From Raineyella sp. LH-20 (GTDB lineage Bacteria; Actinomycetota; Actinomycetes; Propionibacteriales; Propionibacteriaceae), in NCBI RefSeq assembly GCF_033110965.1, contig NZ_CP137003.1, positions 2,604,001-2,668,000 of the forward strand: a stretch of DNA of 64,000 nt. The letters are read 5' to 3'. The notes below the pieces were generated by a model that ran no database searches, was not told the DNA's origin, and saw only the letters and a program-made list of their open reading frames with translations. Positions 30,382 to 39,396 of this stretch are shown here, piece by piece (position 1 is the stretch's first letter; each line of letters begins with the position of its first letter). Made by a program: the position numbers and the translations under genes.

Positions 30382-33300
30382 GGCAGCGGCCTCCCGTCGG
30401 TGATCAGGTCGGCGATCTCGACGACCAGTGCGGCCGGCGGACGCCAGGCGAACACCCCGTACGGCACGTCGCCGGCCGTCGGCGTCCCCGGGCCGACCAT
30501 GCCGCGCAGGAAGAGGTAGCGGATCCCGCCCAGGTGCTCCTCGGGACGGTAGCCGGGCAGCCGCCAGCTGAGGAACCGGTGCAGGGCGACCGTGTAGAGC
30601 AGCGCCTGCAGCGGATAGTGTGCGGCCGCCATCGCTCCGGCCAGTGACCCCGGAGCGTACGCCGCCAACGGGAGCAGACCGTCACTGGGCGGCCCACCCA
30701 GCCAGTTCGTCTTGTAGTCCACCACCACGAACCGCGGTGTGGCACCGCCCACCCGCAGCACGGCGTCGATGCTGCCGGTGAGGAAGCCTCGCAGCGTCTG
30801 GTCACCCAGCCCGGGGGCGCGCAGGTGCGCCGGATAACCGACGCCGGCCAGCGGGTCGTCCGCCGGCAGGTGGCGGTCCAGCGCATCGGCGATGTCGGCG
30901 AGCAGGGAGGCCTCCCCGGGCCGGTCGCCACCGCCCAGCGGCAGCTCGAAGTCGAGCTCGCTGAGCCGGTCGCCGAGAGCGACGTCGGCCAGACTGGTCG
31001 CGGCCAGTTCGCCGCCGAGCGGCGTACGGGTCGCCGCGTCCAGCGCGGCCGCGAGCGCGGCCGGGTCGAGTCCGTCGACCGGCGAGCTCGCCACCGCGCC
31101 GTCGACGAGCCGGGTGAACGGCGTGCCGGACGGGTCCCAGGCCTCGAGCACCGCGTGGACCAGGGTGCCGAACCGTGCGCCGGTCGGCAGCAGCCCCCAC
31201 GGGGAGGTCCGGCCGGCCGCTGGATCGGTCGCGTCCGCGGCCCCGCCTGCCACCGCCCTGCCTGCCACCGCCCTGGCGGCATCGGCGACCGCGGTGTCGC
31301 TCGGCGGGACCGACGATCCGTCCAAGGCGGGCTCGTCGTCGGCCCGCACGCCGTCGAAGAGGGGAGCGTCAGGAGTTCGGTCGTGCTGGGCGGCGGTCAG
31401 ACCGGTGTAGGAGGTCCGCCGCCAGGCAGTGTCGAGGGGACGGTCGAACCGGCGGAGCAGCAGCGGCGGCGCCGGCTCCGGTGCGGTCGGCGGCGGAAGC
31501 GGCTCGGTGTCGTCGGCGACGTACGCCACCCGTACCTCGGCCAGCGGCGGCGGTGCCTGGTCCTCCAGGGCGGCGACGACCCGGGGCAGCGTGCCGTCGA
31601 CGGCCCGTTCGCCGAACAGCGCCCGGTGCAGCGGGGCGGCCGGCGCGTTCTTCTCGTGCGGGGCCCACCAGGCGATCACCTGGGAGGCGGCACGGGTCAT
31701 CGCGACGTAGAGCACCCGGAGCTGTTCGCCGGCAGCCTCGTCCAGAGCGATCCGATGACGGGCCCGCGACGACGGGTCCCGCCGCCCACCGACGTCCACC
31801 ATCCGATCGCCGGCCCGGTCATGCACGGTGAACGCCTCGGGCACCACCTCGTCCTTGGCGGCCGGCCGGACGTCGGTCATGTCGGGCAGCAGCACGATCG
31901 GGAACTCCAGCCCTTTGGCGGAGTGCACGGTGAGCACCTGGACGGCCTCCGCCTCGGTCTCCAGCCGCAGCGAGTGGTCGTCGTCCCCCGACCGGCCGGC
32001 CGCCGACATCGCGTCGTCCAGCCACGCGAGCAGGCGCCGCGGGGCGAGATGCCCGTCGGTCTCCGCCTCGTGCAGCAGCTGGCCGAGATGGCGCAGGTCG
32101 GTGATCTCCCGCTCCGACCCGGTCCGGCTGATCGACCCGGCCGCCAGCTGCCCCTCGTCCAGGGCGGCCTCGAGCACCGCGGTCACCCCGCACTCCTGCC
32201 ATCGCCGCGCCCATGTGCGGGCGCGGATGAACAGCACGGAGCGCTCGTCCTCGCCGGCACGGATCAGGTCCTCGAGTCCCCAGCCGACGAACGGCCCCAG
32301 GGCGAGCCGGTGGACAGCGGCCGGTTGCGGATCCAGCAGCGTCGCCAGCAGGTCGCGCCAGGCGGTGGCCGCCGGAGACCTGAGCACGCTGTCGGCCCCG
32401 TTCAGCACGGCCGGGATGCCGTGGCCGATGAGCGCCCGGGCCATCCGCTCGGCGGCGATGTTGGTGCGGACCAGCACGGCGATGTCGCGGGGCCGGACCG
32501 GCCGGGCGCTGCCGCCGTCGTCGAGCGTGGTGCCGTCGGTGAGCAGCCGGGTGACCACCGCGACGGCGTCGCGGCGGATCCGCTCGCGCTGGGCGCTGAC
32601 GCTGCGGTACGTACGCGACAGTCGGCGCAGCTCCATCCCGGGGCACGGCGTGCCCACCGGATCGTGCAGTCGTGAGCCCTCGTGACAGGCCCGCACCGGC
32701 ACCAGGGTGATGTCCGGGTCGCCGAGCGCCGTGCCGCCGAGGACCGCGTCGACGGCGCGGACGACGCTCGCGTCGGAGCGCCAGTTGGTGGTCAGCGTCA
32801 GCCGCCGGTCGGCCGCCTGGGCGGCGGCCAGGTAGGTCTGTACGTCACCGCCGCGAAAACCGTAGATCGCCTGTTTGGGATCCCCGATCAGGAACAGGTC
32901 GCTGTGCCCGTGGAAGGCGGTCTGCAGGATCTCCCACTGCCGGGGATCGGTGTCCTGGAACTCGTCGACCATCACCACTCGGTAGGCCTCGCGCAGTCGG
33001 GCCGCGGTGGCGGTCGCGGTGGCGGGCTGCCGCAGCGCGGCGGCGAGTCGCCCGATCAGGTCGTCGTACGTGTAGAGCCCCCGGGAGATGAGCCGGCGCT
33101 CCACTTCCCGACGGGCCCGTCCGGCGAAGTCGACCCGGGCGGCGACGGCGGGATCGTCGGCCGGATCGGGCACGATCGGCGCTGCCGGTGTGGCCATCGC
33201 GGCGGCGACCAGGGTGCGGGCGACCTCCGGGGAGAACGGCGGATCGGCCAGGCCGCCGTACATCGACAGGTGGAGGTCGTCGGCGACCTCGGTGGTGATC

Positions 33301-33836
33301 GCGTGGTGGTCGGCCAGCAGGGCGGTGCCCGTACGATGCCCGGACAGGAGACCGAGGCGGTCGAGCATCGATCCGGCGAACTCATGGATGGTGGCGATCG
33401 TGGCCGCGTCGAAGTCGGTGCGGGCCTCGACGAGCCGGTCCCGGGTGGTCGCGGACGCGTCGGCGCGCAGCGCCTGCCACAGCGGGTCCTCGTTCGGTGC
33501 GGCAGGGGTGTCGAGGACCCGGACCGCCTCGGTCAGCCGGGACCGCACCCGGGCACGTAGTTCGCGGGCCGCCTTGCGGGTGAAGGTGATCAGCAGGATC
33601 GAGCGCAGCGGGGTGCCCCGGGCGACCGAGAGGACGACCAGGGAGGCGATGGTGTGGGTCTTCCCGGTGCCGGCGCTGGCCTCCAGCAGGGTCGTTCCAC
33701 CCGGCAGCGGCGCGGCGAGGTCGAGCCGGTCGGCGCTGTCGACCGGGGCCGGCCCGGGGGAGGGCGGTGCGGGGGAGAGGAGCGGGGTCTCGGGCACGGG
33801 ATTCATTGACTGGGGGTTCATGGACAGGGGGTTCAT
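30378..33836 (-). CDS. recB: Exodeoxyribonuclease V subunit RecB
   Basis: An 1152-residue RecB. The 3'-5' SF1A helicase shows LEASAGTGKTHTI (Lys59), VMVDEFQDTDPRQW, IGDPKQAIYGFRGGD, TVHSAKGLEFPIVL and LRVLYVAMTRA. The C-terminal nuclease has the RecB-specific VDYKTNWLG with catalytic Asp1040 and Lys1042, so nuclease and helicase both appear intact. The start overlaps the recC stop (ATGA at 33836). The first 30 bases are a tandem repeat carrying further in-frame ATGs (33821, 33806), so N-termini of 1152, 1147 or 1142 residues are possible. Confidence 0.94.
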   Translation of the reverse strand: MNPLSMNPQSMNPVPETPLLSPAPPSPGPAPVDSADRLDLAAPLPGGTTLLEASAGTGKTHTIASLVVLSVARGTPLRSILLITFTRKAARELRARVRSRLTEAVRVLDTPAAPNEDPLWQALRADASATTRDRLVEARTDFDAATIATIHEFAGSMLDRLGLLSGHRTGTALLADHHAITTEVADDLHLSMYGGLADPPFSPEVARTLVAAAMATPAAPIVPDPADDPAVAARVDFAGRARREVERRLISRGLYTYDDLIGRLAAALRQPATATATAARLREAYRVVMVDEFQDTDPRQWEILQTAFHGHSDLFLIGDPKQAIYGFRGGDVQTYLAAAQAADRRLTLTTNWRSDASVVRAVDAVLGGTALGDPDITLVPVRACHEGSRLHDPVGTPCPGMELRRLSRTYRSVSAQRERIRRDAVAVVTRLLTDGTTLDDGGSARPVRPRDIAVLVRTNIAAERMARALIGHGIPAVLNGADSVLRSPAATAWRDLLATLLDPQPAAVHRLALGPFVGWGLEDLIRAGEDERSVLFIRARTWARRWQECGVTAVLEAALDEGQLAAGSISRTGSEREITDLRHLGQLLHEAETDGHLAPRRLLAWLDDAMSAAGRSGDDDHSLRLETEAEAVQVLTVHSAKGLEFPIVLLPDMTDVRPAAKDEVVPEAFTVHDRAGDRMVDVGGRRDPSSRARHRIALDEAAGEQLRVLYVAMTRAASQVIAWWAPHEKNAPAAPLHRALFGERAVDGTLPRVVAALEDQAPPPLAEVRVAYVADDTEPLPPPTAPEPAPPLLLRRFDRPLDTAWRRTSYTGLTAAQHDRTPDAPLFDGVRADDEPALDGSSVPPSDTAVADAARAVAGRAVAGGAADATDPAAGRTSPWGLLPTGARFGTLVHAVLEAWDPSGTPFTRLVDGAVASSPVDGLDPAALAAALDAATRTPLGGELAATSLADVALGDRLSELDFELPLGGGDRPGEASLLADIADALDRHLPADDPLAGVGYPAHLRAPGLGDQTLRGFLTGSIDAVLRVGGATPRFVVVDYKTNWLGGPPSDGLLPLAAYAPGSLAGAMAAAHYPLQALLYTVALHRFLSWRLPGYRPEEHLGGIRYLFLRGMVGPGTPTAGDVPYGVFAWRPPAALVVEIADLITDGRPLP
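33792..33836 (-). repeat. 15-bp tandem repeat at the recB start codon
   Basis: Three imperfect 15-bp units, each beginning ATGAA(C/T)CC, encode MNPLS, MNPQS and MNPVP. Each unit carries an in-frame ATG, and the first overlaps the recC stop. Confidence 0.75.
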
Positions 33837-36800
33837 CGGCGCTGTTCGGCCTCGTCGAGCGGGGACCACAGGCCCCGGGCCAGGTCGGCGATCCAGTCGG
33901 GCTCGTCGCCGATCGCCGGCAGCTGCGCCGGCCGGGGGGCCCGGACCAGTGCCTGTAGGTCGCGGCCCCACAGCAGCTCCCAGTTGGCGTCGCGCTCCTG
34001 GTCCCAGGCCTGGAGCAGGGCCCGGTGGCCCCACAGATCGGACCCGCCGGTCCCGGGACGGACGCTGCTCTGCAAGGCAGCGCCGGTCCGCAGCGGCAGC
34101 GGCAGCGGGGTGGTCAGCCCGACGGTCGCCACCTGCACCCACCGGTCGAGCAGGAAACGGGCGGTCCGCGAGTCGGGGGCGGCCAGGTCGAGCAGGTCGT
34201 TGCGGCCGATCAGCTGGGCCCGGGGCCGGTCCACCGCCCCGGCTGCGGCCAACGCCAGCAGGTCGAACCAGGCGCGCAGGCGGTGCCTGGGGCCGATCCG
34301 ACCGTACGCCACGGAGACCACGGTGGCGCCCCGGGTGGTGACGTCGGCGCTCAACACCCGCCCCTCGGCGAGCGGGACCCGGACGTGTCGGGTCTGCGGA
34401 GCCTCCGCCCGAACAGCGGCGGACTCCCGCAGGATCCGGTCGACGGTGCCTCGGATCCGGTCCAGGACGGCGGCTCCGGCGGCGCCCGGCGGCAGCGTGC
34501 CGCGCAGCTGTTCAGCGCGCAGGGCGTCATCCAGGCCGTCGCCGCGGAGGGTGGCCTCCAGCACGCGGCTGCCGCAGGCCCAGACACCGAGTCCGTCGAG
34601 CTCGAGCGGCATCGTGTCGGCGGGTTCCTCCTCGTCGCTCCACCGGGTGAAACCGGCGCGTCGGCGCAGGAAGGCACGCGCCGGGTGGAGCAGGACGTCG
34701 ACGACGTCGGCCAGCGGCACCACTGCGTCGTCCCATTCCCAGGCCGGGATCTGCAGCCGGTGGGCGAGCGGTTCCGCGGTCGTCCGGTCGCGGACCGGCG
34801 GCAGTGCGGTGAGGGCGCGGGCGCCCGCCGCGGCGGCCGGGTCGAAGCCGGACACCGCGGAGGCCCGGAAGGGTGCCGCCGCCGGGTCGCCGAACGACGT
34901 CGGGGCGTACGGCTGCAACGGGTGACGGGCGACCAGCACCTCCTCGATCCGGGCGTCGTCGGACAGGGCGAGCATCGGCCGCAGCGCGTCGAGCAGGTCG
35001 CTGACGACCACCGCGGGGGGCCGGGTCTCGCCGGTGCGCGGATCGGCGCCGGTCCAGGTGAGCACCAGATGCTGGCGGGCGGCGCGGACCAGGTCGAGGA
35101 AGAGCTGACGGTCGTGGTGCCGCGGACCGGGCACCGTCGGTTCGGGAGCGAGGTCGACCAGGTTGTCGCCGTCGGCGCGCTCCGGACGCGGCAGACGGCC
35201 GTCGTCGAGACCGGCCAGACAGACCACCCGGTAGGGGACGTGCCGGGCGGGGGTGAGCGAGCAGACGGTCATCGCGCCGGAGCGGAACGCCGAGCGTGGC
35301 ACCCGTCCCCGTACGGCGTCGTCGATCAGGTCGAGCAGGTCCTCCAGCACGAGCGTCGGGGCGTCGGCGGGGGCCGCGTCGGCAACCTCTGCCAGGATCC
35401 GCCAGGCGTGGTCCAGCTGCCAGGCCCGGTCGGGGGCGGGGGTCATCAGCCGGTCGATCGCGTCGCGGCAGATCGTCGCCCACTCGGCGGCGGTGTGCGG
35501 CTCGGCGGCGGTGCGGGCGAGCCGGATCAGCCGGGCCATCAGTTCGGCGACCGCACCGACCACGTCGATGTCGGAGGAACCGACGTCGTCGAGCGGCAGG
35601 CCGCTGCGGACGGCGTACGACCCGTCCTCGGTCATCGCGATGCCGACCAGCATCCGGTTCAGGCCGCTCAGCCAGGTGTTCGCCCCGACGCCGGCCAGGC
35701 CGAACCGGTCGCGGTGGGCGGCGTTCATGCCCCACCGCACGCCTGCGGCGGCGATCAGGTCGTGGGCGCGGGCGACGTCGTCCTCCTCGAGGCCGAAGTG
35801 GCGGGCCACCGGGTCAGCTGCCAGGAACGCCTCCAGTTCCGTTGCTCCGGCACGGCCCCTGCCCATCGCCAGGGCCTCGACGAGGCGGTTGAGAAGGTCG
35901 TTGTGCTCGCGTCGGTCAGGGTCGGCGAACCGCACCGGGATCGCCCGGGCCGGATGGCCGCCGCCCGGCCGCTCCGGATCGGTCGTGGCGAAGGCCGCCT
36001 CCAGGACGGGCAACAGGGTCGGATCGGCACAGGCGATGAGAACGTCGCGTGGTTCCAGCGTCGGATCGTCAGCCAGCAGTCCGCAGACCACGTCGCGGAG
36101 CACCTCCGCCTGGCGGTCAGGGCCGTGGCAGGAGTGCAGGGAGATGCTGGTGTCGTCGGACGCCGGCGGTGCCGGGGGGCCGACCTCGCCGGCGGCCAGG
36201 TCGTGGTGCAGCCGGTCCAGCACCGTGCGTCCCGCGGCCTCCGTGCCTCCCGCCTGCGGCGTGCGGTGCCTGTCGGCTCCGTGCTCCACCACCCCCGCGC
36301 CCGCGTCGAGCAGGGCGGTCACGGTGGCCGCTGACTCGTGGTCGAGGACCGCGGCCAACGGATGGCGTGTGTCGCCGGTGGAGGCGCCCGGCAGCCAGAT
36401 CCGCACCTGGTGCGCGCCGGACAGTGCGGTGAGCAGCCGGACCTCCGGGGCACTGAGGGCACCCGGGGCCCAGCAGTCGATCGTGGCAGGGACACCGGGC
36501 AGTGGGCCGGCCGCCAGCGTCTCCTCGGCCAGCGCGATCCGGGACACCGGGTCGGGCACCGCCGCGGTCTGCGGCCGGGCCAGCAGGGCGCGCCAGAGCG
36601 GAGGCTGCCAGGCCAGATCGTCGGGCACCCCGGCGTCCTGCCCTGCCGCCCAGGCCGTCAGCAGCGCGGGCCGGCGCCGGGCGTAGTCGAGCAGCACCTC
36701 GGCGACGTGGCGGGCCAGCCAGACGGTGCCACCGTCGGCCCGCTGAGCCTGCTGCCAGGACCCCAGCGTGGTGTCCCGCCAGCGGTCGGTGTCGGCGAGC

Positions 36801-37114
36801 AGAGCCGCCACCTGCCAGCCCAGCCGTCCGGGCCGCCAGGGATCGGTGTCCGGGTCGACGCCCGCGGCCCGCGCGGTCGTCTCCCGTAGCCAGGCGCCCA
36901 GCGGCGGCATCGCGATGCCCGCGGAGATCCCGAGCGTACGGGTCAGCCGGTGCGCCAACCAGCGCTGGGTGCCGGGCCCCTCACAGGTGATCAGCAACTC
37001 GTCGAACACCCCGGCCGGCGGCGTCGCGAGGGCGCCGGACAGGGCGTCGGCGAGCACCTCGGCAGCCGCCCCGAGATGGAGCGTGGGTCGGCCGGTCGGC
37101 GAGGAGTGGGTCAT
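33833..37114 (-). CDS. recC: Exodeoxyribonuclease V subunit RecC
   Basis: A 1093-residue RecC-like protein, close to the E. coli length. It has the helicase-like fold without a working ATP site; visible family segments include RWLAHRLTRTLG near the N-terminus, HSCHGPDRQAEVLRDVVC, GGVTVCSL-like SGAMTVCSLTPARHVPYRVV and VCLAGLDDGRLPR. RecC bridges RecB and RecD and scans for the recombination hotspot sequence. First gene of recC-recB-recD with 4-nt overlaps throughout. ATG at 37114 chosen, though a GTG just upstream (37123) is possible. Divergent from uvrD2, with a damage-type promoter match between them. Confidence 0.92.
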   Translation of the reverse strand: MTHSSPTGRPTLHLGAAAEVLADALSGALATPPAGVFDELLITCEGPGTQRWLAHRLTRTLGISAGIAMPPLGAWLRETTARAAGVDPDTDPWRPGRLGWQVAALLADTDRWRDTTLGSWQQAQRADGGTVWLARHVAEVLLDYARRRPALLTAWAAGQDAGVPDDLAWQPPLWRALLARPQTAAVPDPVSRIALAEETLAAGPLPGVPATIDCWAPGALSAPEVRLLTALSGAHQVRIWLPGASTGDTRHPLAAVLDHESAATVTALLDAGAGVVEHGADRHRTPQAGGTEAAGRTVLDRLHHDLAAGEVGPPAPPASDDTSISLHSCHGPDRQAEVLRDVVCGLLADDPTLEPRDVLIACADPTLLPVLEAAFATTDPERPGGGHPARAIPVRFADPDRREHNDLLNRLVEALAMGRGRAGATELEAFLAADPVARHFGLEEDDVARAHDLIAAAGVRWGMNAAHRDRFGLAGVGANTWLSGLNRMLVGIAMTEDGSYAVRSGLPLDDVGSSDIDVVGAVAELMARLIRLARTAAEPHTAAEWATICRDAIDRLMTPAPDRAWQLDHAWRILAEVADAAPADAPTLVLEDLLDLIDDAVRGRVPRSAFRSGAMTVCSLTPARHVPYRVVCLAGLDDGRLPRPERADGDNLVDLAPEPTVPGPRHHDRQLFLDLVRAARQHLVLTWTGADPRTGETRPPAVVVSDLLDALRPMLALSDDARIEEVLVARHPLQPYAPTSFGDPAAAPFRASAVSGFDPAAAAGARALTALPPVRDRTTAEPLAHRLQIPAWEWDDAVVPLADVVDVLLHPARAFLRRRAGFTRWSDEEEPADTMPLELDGLGVWACGSRVLEATLRGDGLDDALRAEQLRGTLPPGAAGAAVLDRIRGTVDRILRESAAVRAEAPQTRHVRVPLAEGRVLSADVTTRGATVVSVAYGRIGPRHRLRAWFDLLALAAAGAVDRPRAQLIGRNDLLDLAAPDSRTARFLLDRWVQVATVGLTTPLPLPLRTGAALQSSVRPGTGGSDLWGHRALLQAWDQERDANWELLWGRDLQALVRAPRPAQLPAIGDEPDWIADLARGLWSPLDEAEQRR

Positions 37115-37124
37115 GATGGCCACC

Positions 37125-37147
37125 ACCCTAGAGGAGCGCTGTGACAC
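37125..37147 (-). promoter_or_regulatory. Possible RecA-NDp-like promoter of recCBD
   Basis: On the minus strand GTGTCACAG (37147-37139) matches TTGTCRGTG at six of nine positions. It is followed by an exact 8-base spacer and a perfect TANNNT element, TAGGGT (37130-37125). The start codon lies ten bases beyond. GTGACACCGG occurs twice on the plus strand here (37141-37150 and 37159-37168). Confidence 0.4.
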
Positions 37148-37214
37148 CGGCGCCGTACGTGACACCGGATGTCGTGGCAGACCGGAGCCGCCGGGGGAGA
37201 TCGACGTGGGCGGG

Positions 37215-37237
37215 GTGTCGGCGTCGCGTCCTACAGT
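37215..37237 (+). promoter_or_regulatory. RecA-NDp/PafBC-type promoter of uvrD2
   Basis: GTGTCGGCG (37215-37223) matches seven of nine positions of TTGTCRGTG. The spacer is exactly eight bases and TACAGT (37232-37237) is a perfect TANNNT. Transcription would start at or one base before the ATG at 37245. Confidence 0.6.
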
Positions 37238-37244
37238 GTGGGGC

Positions 37245-39377
37245 ATGCCCGCCGCCCCGTCTGCCGTCCCGTCCGCCGAGTCCCTCCTCGATCAGTTGGA
37301 CCCCGAGCAGCGCGCCGTGGCGAGCGGCCTGACCGGCCCGATGGTGGTGATCGCCGGAGCCGGCACCGGCAAGACCCGGGCGATCACCCACCGCATCGCG
37401 TACGGCTGCGCGGTCGGTGCGTACGCCCCCACCCAGGTGCTGGCGGTGACTTTCACCACCCGAGCCGCGGGTGAGCTGCGCGGCCGGCTCCAGCAGCTCG
37501 GGGCGCGCGGCGTGCAGGCCCGGACGTTCCACTCCGCGGCGCTGCGGCAGGCGCAGTACTTCTGGCCCAAGGCGTACGGGCGGGCACTGCCGCCGCTGGC
37601 CGACAACCGCTACGGCATGGTCATCGAGGCTGCGCGCCGGCTGCGGCTGGAGACCGATCAGGGGACGGTACGCGACCTGCTCGGCGAGATCGGCTGGGCC
37701 AAGGTCTCCAACGCCGATGCCGAGAGCTATCCCCAGGTGGCCCGGCGGGCCCGCCGCGAGGTGTCCGGTCTGGAGCCGGAGACGATCGCGCGGGTGTTCG
37801 CCGGCTACGAGCGGCTCAAGGTCGACCACGGGGTGATCGACTTCGAGGACATCCTGCTGTGCTGCGCGGGGATGCTGGCCGAGCGCCCGGACGTGGCCGA
37901 GGAGGTCCGGCGGACCTACCGGCACCTGGTCGTCGACGAGTACCAGGACGTCTCGCCGCTCCAGGAGGCGCTGCTCACGCTGTGGCGCGGCGAGTCCGAC
38001 GAACTCTGTGTGGTGGGTGATCCGTCCCAGACCATTCACTCCTTCGCCGGCGCCCGGGCCGACTATCTGACCGGGTTCACTCGGCGTCACCCGGGGGCGA
38101 CAGTGGTCCGGCTGGTCCGCGACTATCGCTCGACCCCCGAGGTGGTCGACGTCGCCAACCGGGTGATCGGCCACAGTGGCCGCCCGCAGGCACTGGTCGC
38201 CCAGCGGCCGACCGGCCCAGCGCCGGTCTGGGCGGAGGCCACCGACGAGGCGGAGGAGGCCGCCGGGATCGCCGGCTGGCTGGCCGGACTGGCCGAGCAG
38301 GGCGTGGACTGGCGGGAGATGGCGGTGCTGTTCCGGATCAACGCGCAGTCGCCGCAGCTCGAACAGGCCCTCGACGCGGCCGGCATCCCCTACCTGGTGC
38401 GCGGCGCCGAGCGGTTCTACGAGCGGGCCGAGGTGCGCCAGGGGATCGGTCTGCTGCGGGCCCAGGCCCGCACCGGCCAGGTCGACGGCATCGGTGCCCT
38501 CGACCAGGCCAAGGCCCTGCTGGAGCCGATCGGCTGGCGCGAGACAGCTCCGTCGGGCTCCGGCTCGCGGCGGGAGAAGTGGGAGTCGCTCGCCGCCCTG
38601 GTCGACCTGGTCCGCGACGTCCTGGCCGAGCAGCCCGAGGCCGACCTGGCCACCGTTGCGGAGGTGCTCGACGCCCGTGCGGCGGCCGACCACGCGCCGA
38701 TCGCGCACGGCGTCACCCTGTCGACCTTCCATGCGGCGAAGGGCCTGGAGTGGGACGCGGTCGCGCTCAGCGGGGTGCACGAGGGGTCGGTGCCGTTCGT
38801 GCTCGCCACCGGCCGGGACCAGGTCGATGAGGAGCGCCGGCTGCTCTACGTCGGCATCACCCGGGCCCGCCGGCACCTGCGGGTGTCCTGGTCGCGGGCC
38901 CGCTCCGGCACCAACGGTCGCCGCCGGCCGTCCCGCTTCCTCGATGGGGTGCTGCCGGACGGTGCCACGGCGACGCCCGAGACCACCCGCCGCGGGGCCG
39001 GTGGTGGCCGGCGCCGCAGTGCGCTCAGCGCGACCTGCCGGGTGTGCGGGCTGGCGCTGCACGACGCGGCCGAGCGCAAGCTGGGTCACCACCACGACTG
39101 CGAGGTGCCGTACGACGAGGCGACCGCGGACGCGCTGCGGCGCTGGCGGCGCCAGGAGGCGAAGACCCGCAGCCTGCCGGCGTACGTGATCTTCACCGAT
39201 GCGACCCTGCTGGCGCTGGCCGAGACCCGTCCCGCCGACGAACGCGCACTGCGCGCGGTGCGTGGCATCGGGGCGGGGAAGATCGAGCACTACGGCGAGG
39301 CGGTGCTGAGGATCGTGGCGGACCCGGCCAGTGTCGACGACGACGGGGTGCTCGCCGGCACCGAACCGACGGCCTGA
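37245..39377 (+). CDS. uvrD2: UvrD2-type DNA helicase with zinc and HRDC domains
   Basis: A 710-residue SF1A helicase. The core has VIAGAGTGKTRAIT (Lys43), VVDEYQDVSPLQ, GDPSQTIHSFAGA, TFHAAKGLEWDAV and LLYVGITRARRHL. After a Gly/Arg-rich linker a zinc-binding module starts at Cys598-x2-Cys601 and ends HHHDC (Cys619). A C-terminal HRDC domain follows, with VIFTDATLLALAETRP and VRGIGAGKIEHYG. This is the UvrD2 architecture, essential in mycobacteria. The last Cys-x2-Cys of the usual tetracysteine is replaced by a His-rich HxxC. ATG at 37245 has no ribosome binding site and a damage-type -10 element placed for leaderless initiation. Confidence 0.92.
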   Translation: MPAAPSAVPSAESLLDQLDPEQRAVASGLTGPMVVIAGAGTGKTRAITHRIAYGCAVGAYAPTQVLAVTFTTRAAGELRGRLQQLGARGVQARTFHSAALRQAQYFWPKAYGRALPPLADNRYGMVIEAARRLRLETDQGTVRDLLGEIGWAKVSNADAESYPQVARRARREVSGLEPETIARVFAGYERLKVDHGVIDFEDILLCCAGMLAERPDVAEEVRRTYRHLVVDEYQDVSPLQEALLTLWRGESDELCVVGDPSQTIHSFAGARADYLTGFTRRHPGATVVRLVRDYRSTPEVVDVANRVIGHSGRPQALVAQRPTGPAPVWAEATDEAEEAAGIAGWLAGLAEQGVDWREMAVLFRINAQSPQLEQALDAAGIPYLVRGAERFYERAEVRQGIGLLRAQARTGQVDGIGALDQAKALLEPIGWRETAPSGSGSRREKWESLAALVDLVRDVLAEQPEADLATVAEVLDARAAADHAPIAHGVTLSTFHAAKGLEWDAVALSGVHEGSVPFVLATGRDQVDEERRLLYVGITRARRHLRVSWSRARSGTNGRRRPSRFLDGVLPDGATATPETTRRGAGGGRRRSALSATCRVCGLALHDAAERKLGHHHDCEVPYDEATADALRRWRRQEAKTRSLPAYVIFTDATLLALAETRPADERALRAVRGIGAGKIEHYGEAVLRIVADPASVDDDGVLAGTEPTA

Positions 39378-39396
39378 CCCGCGCGTCGGGCGAGGA

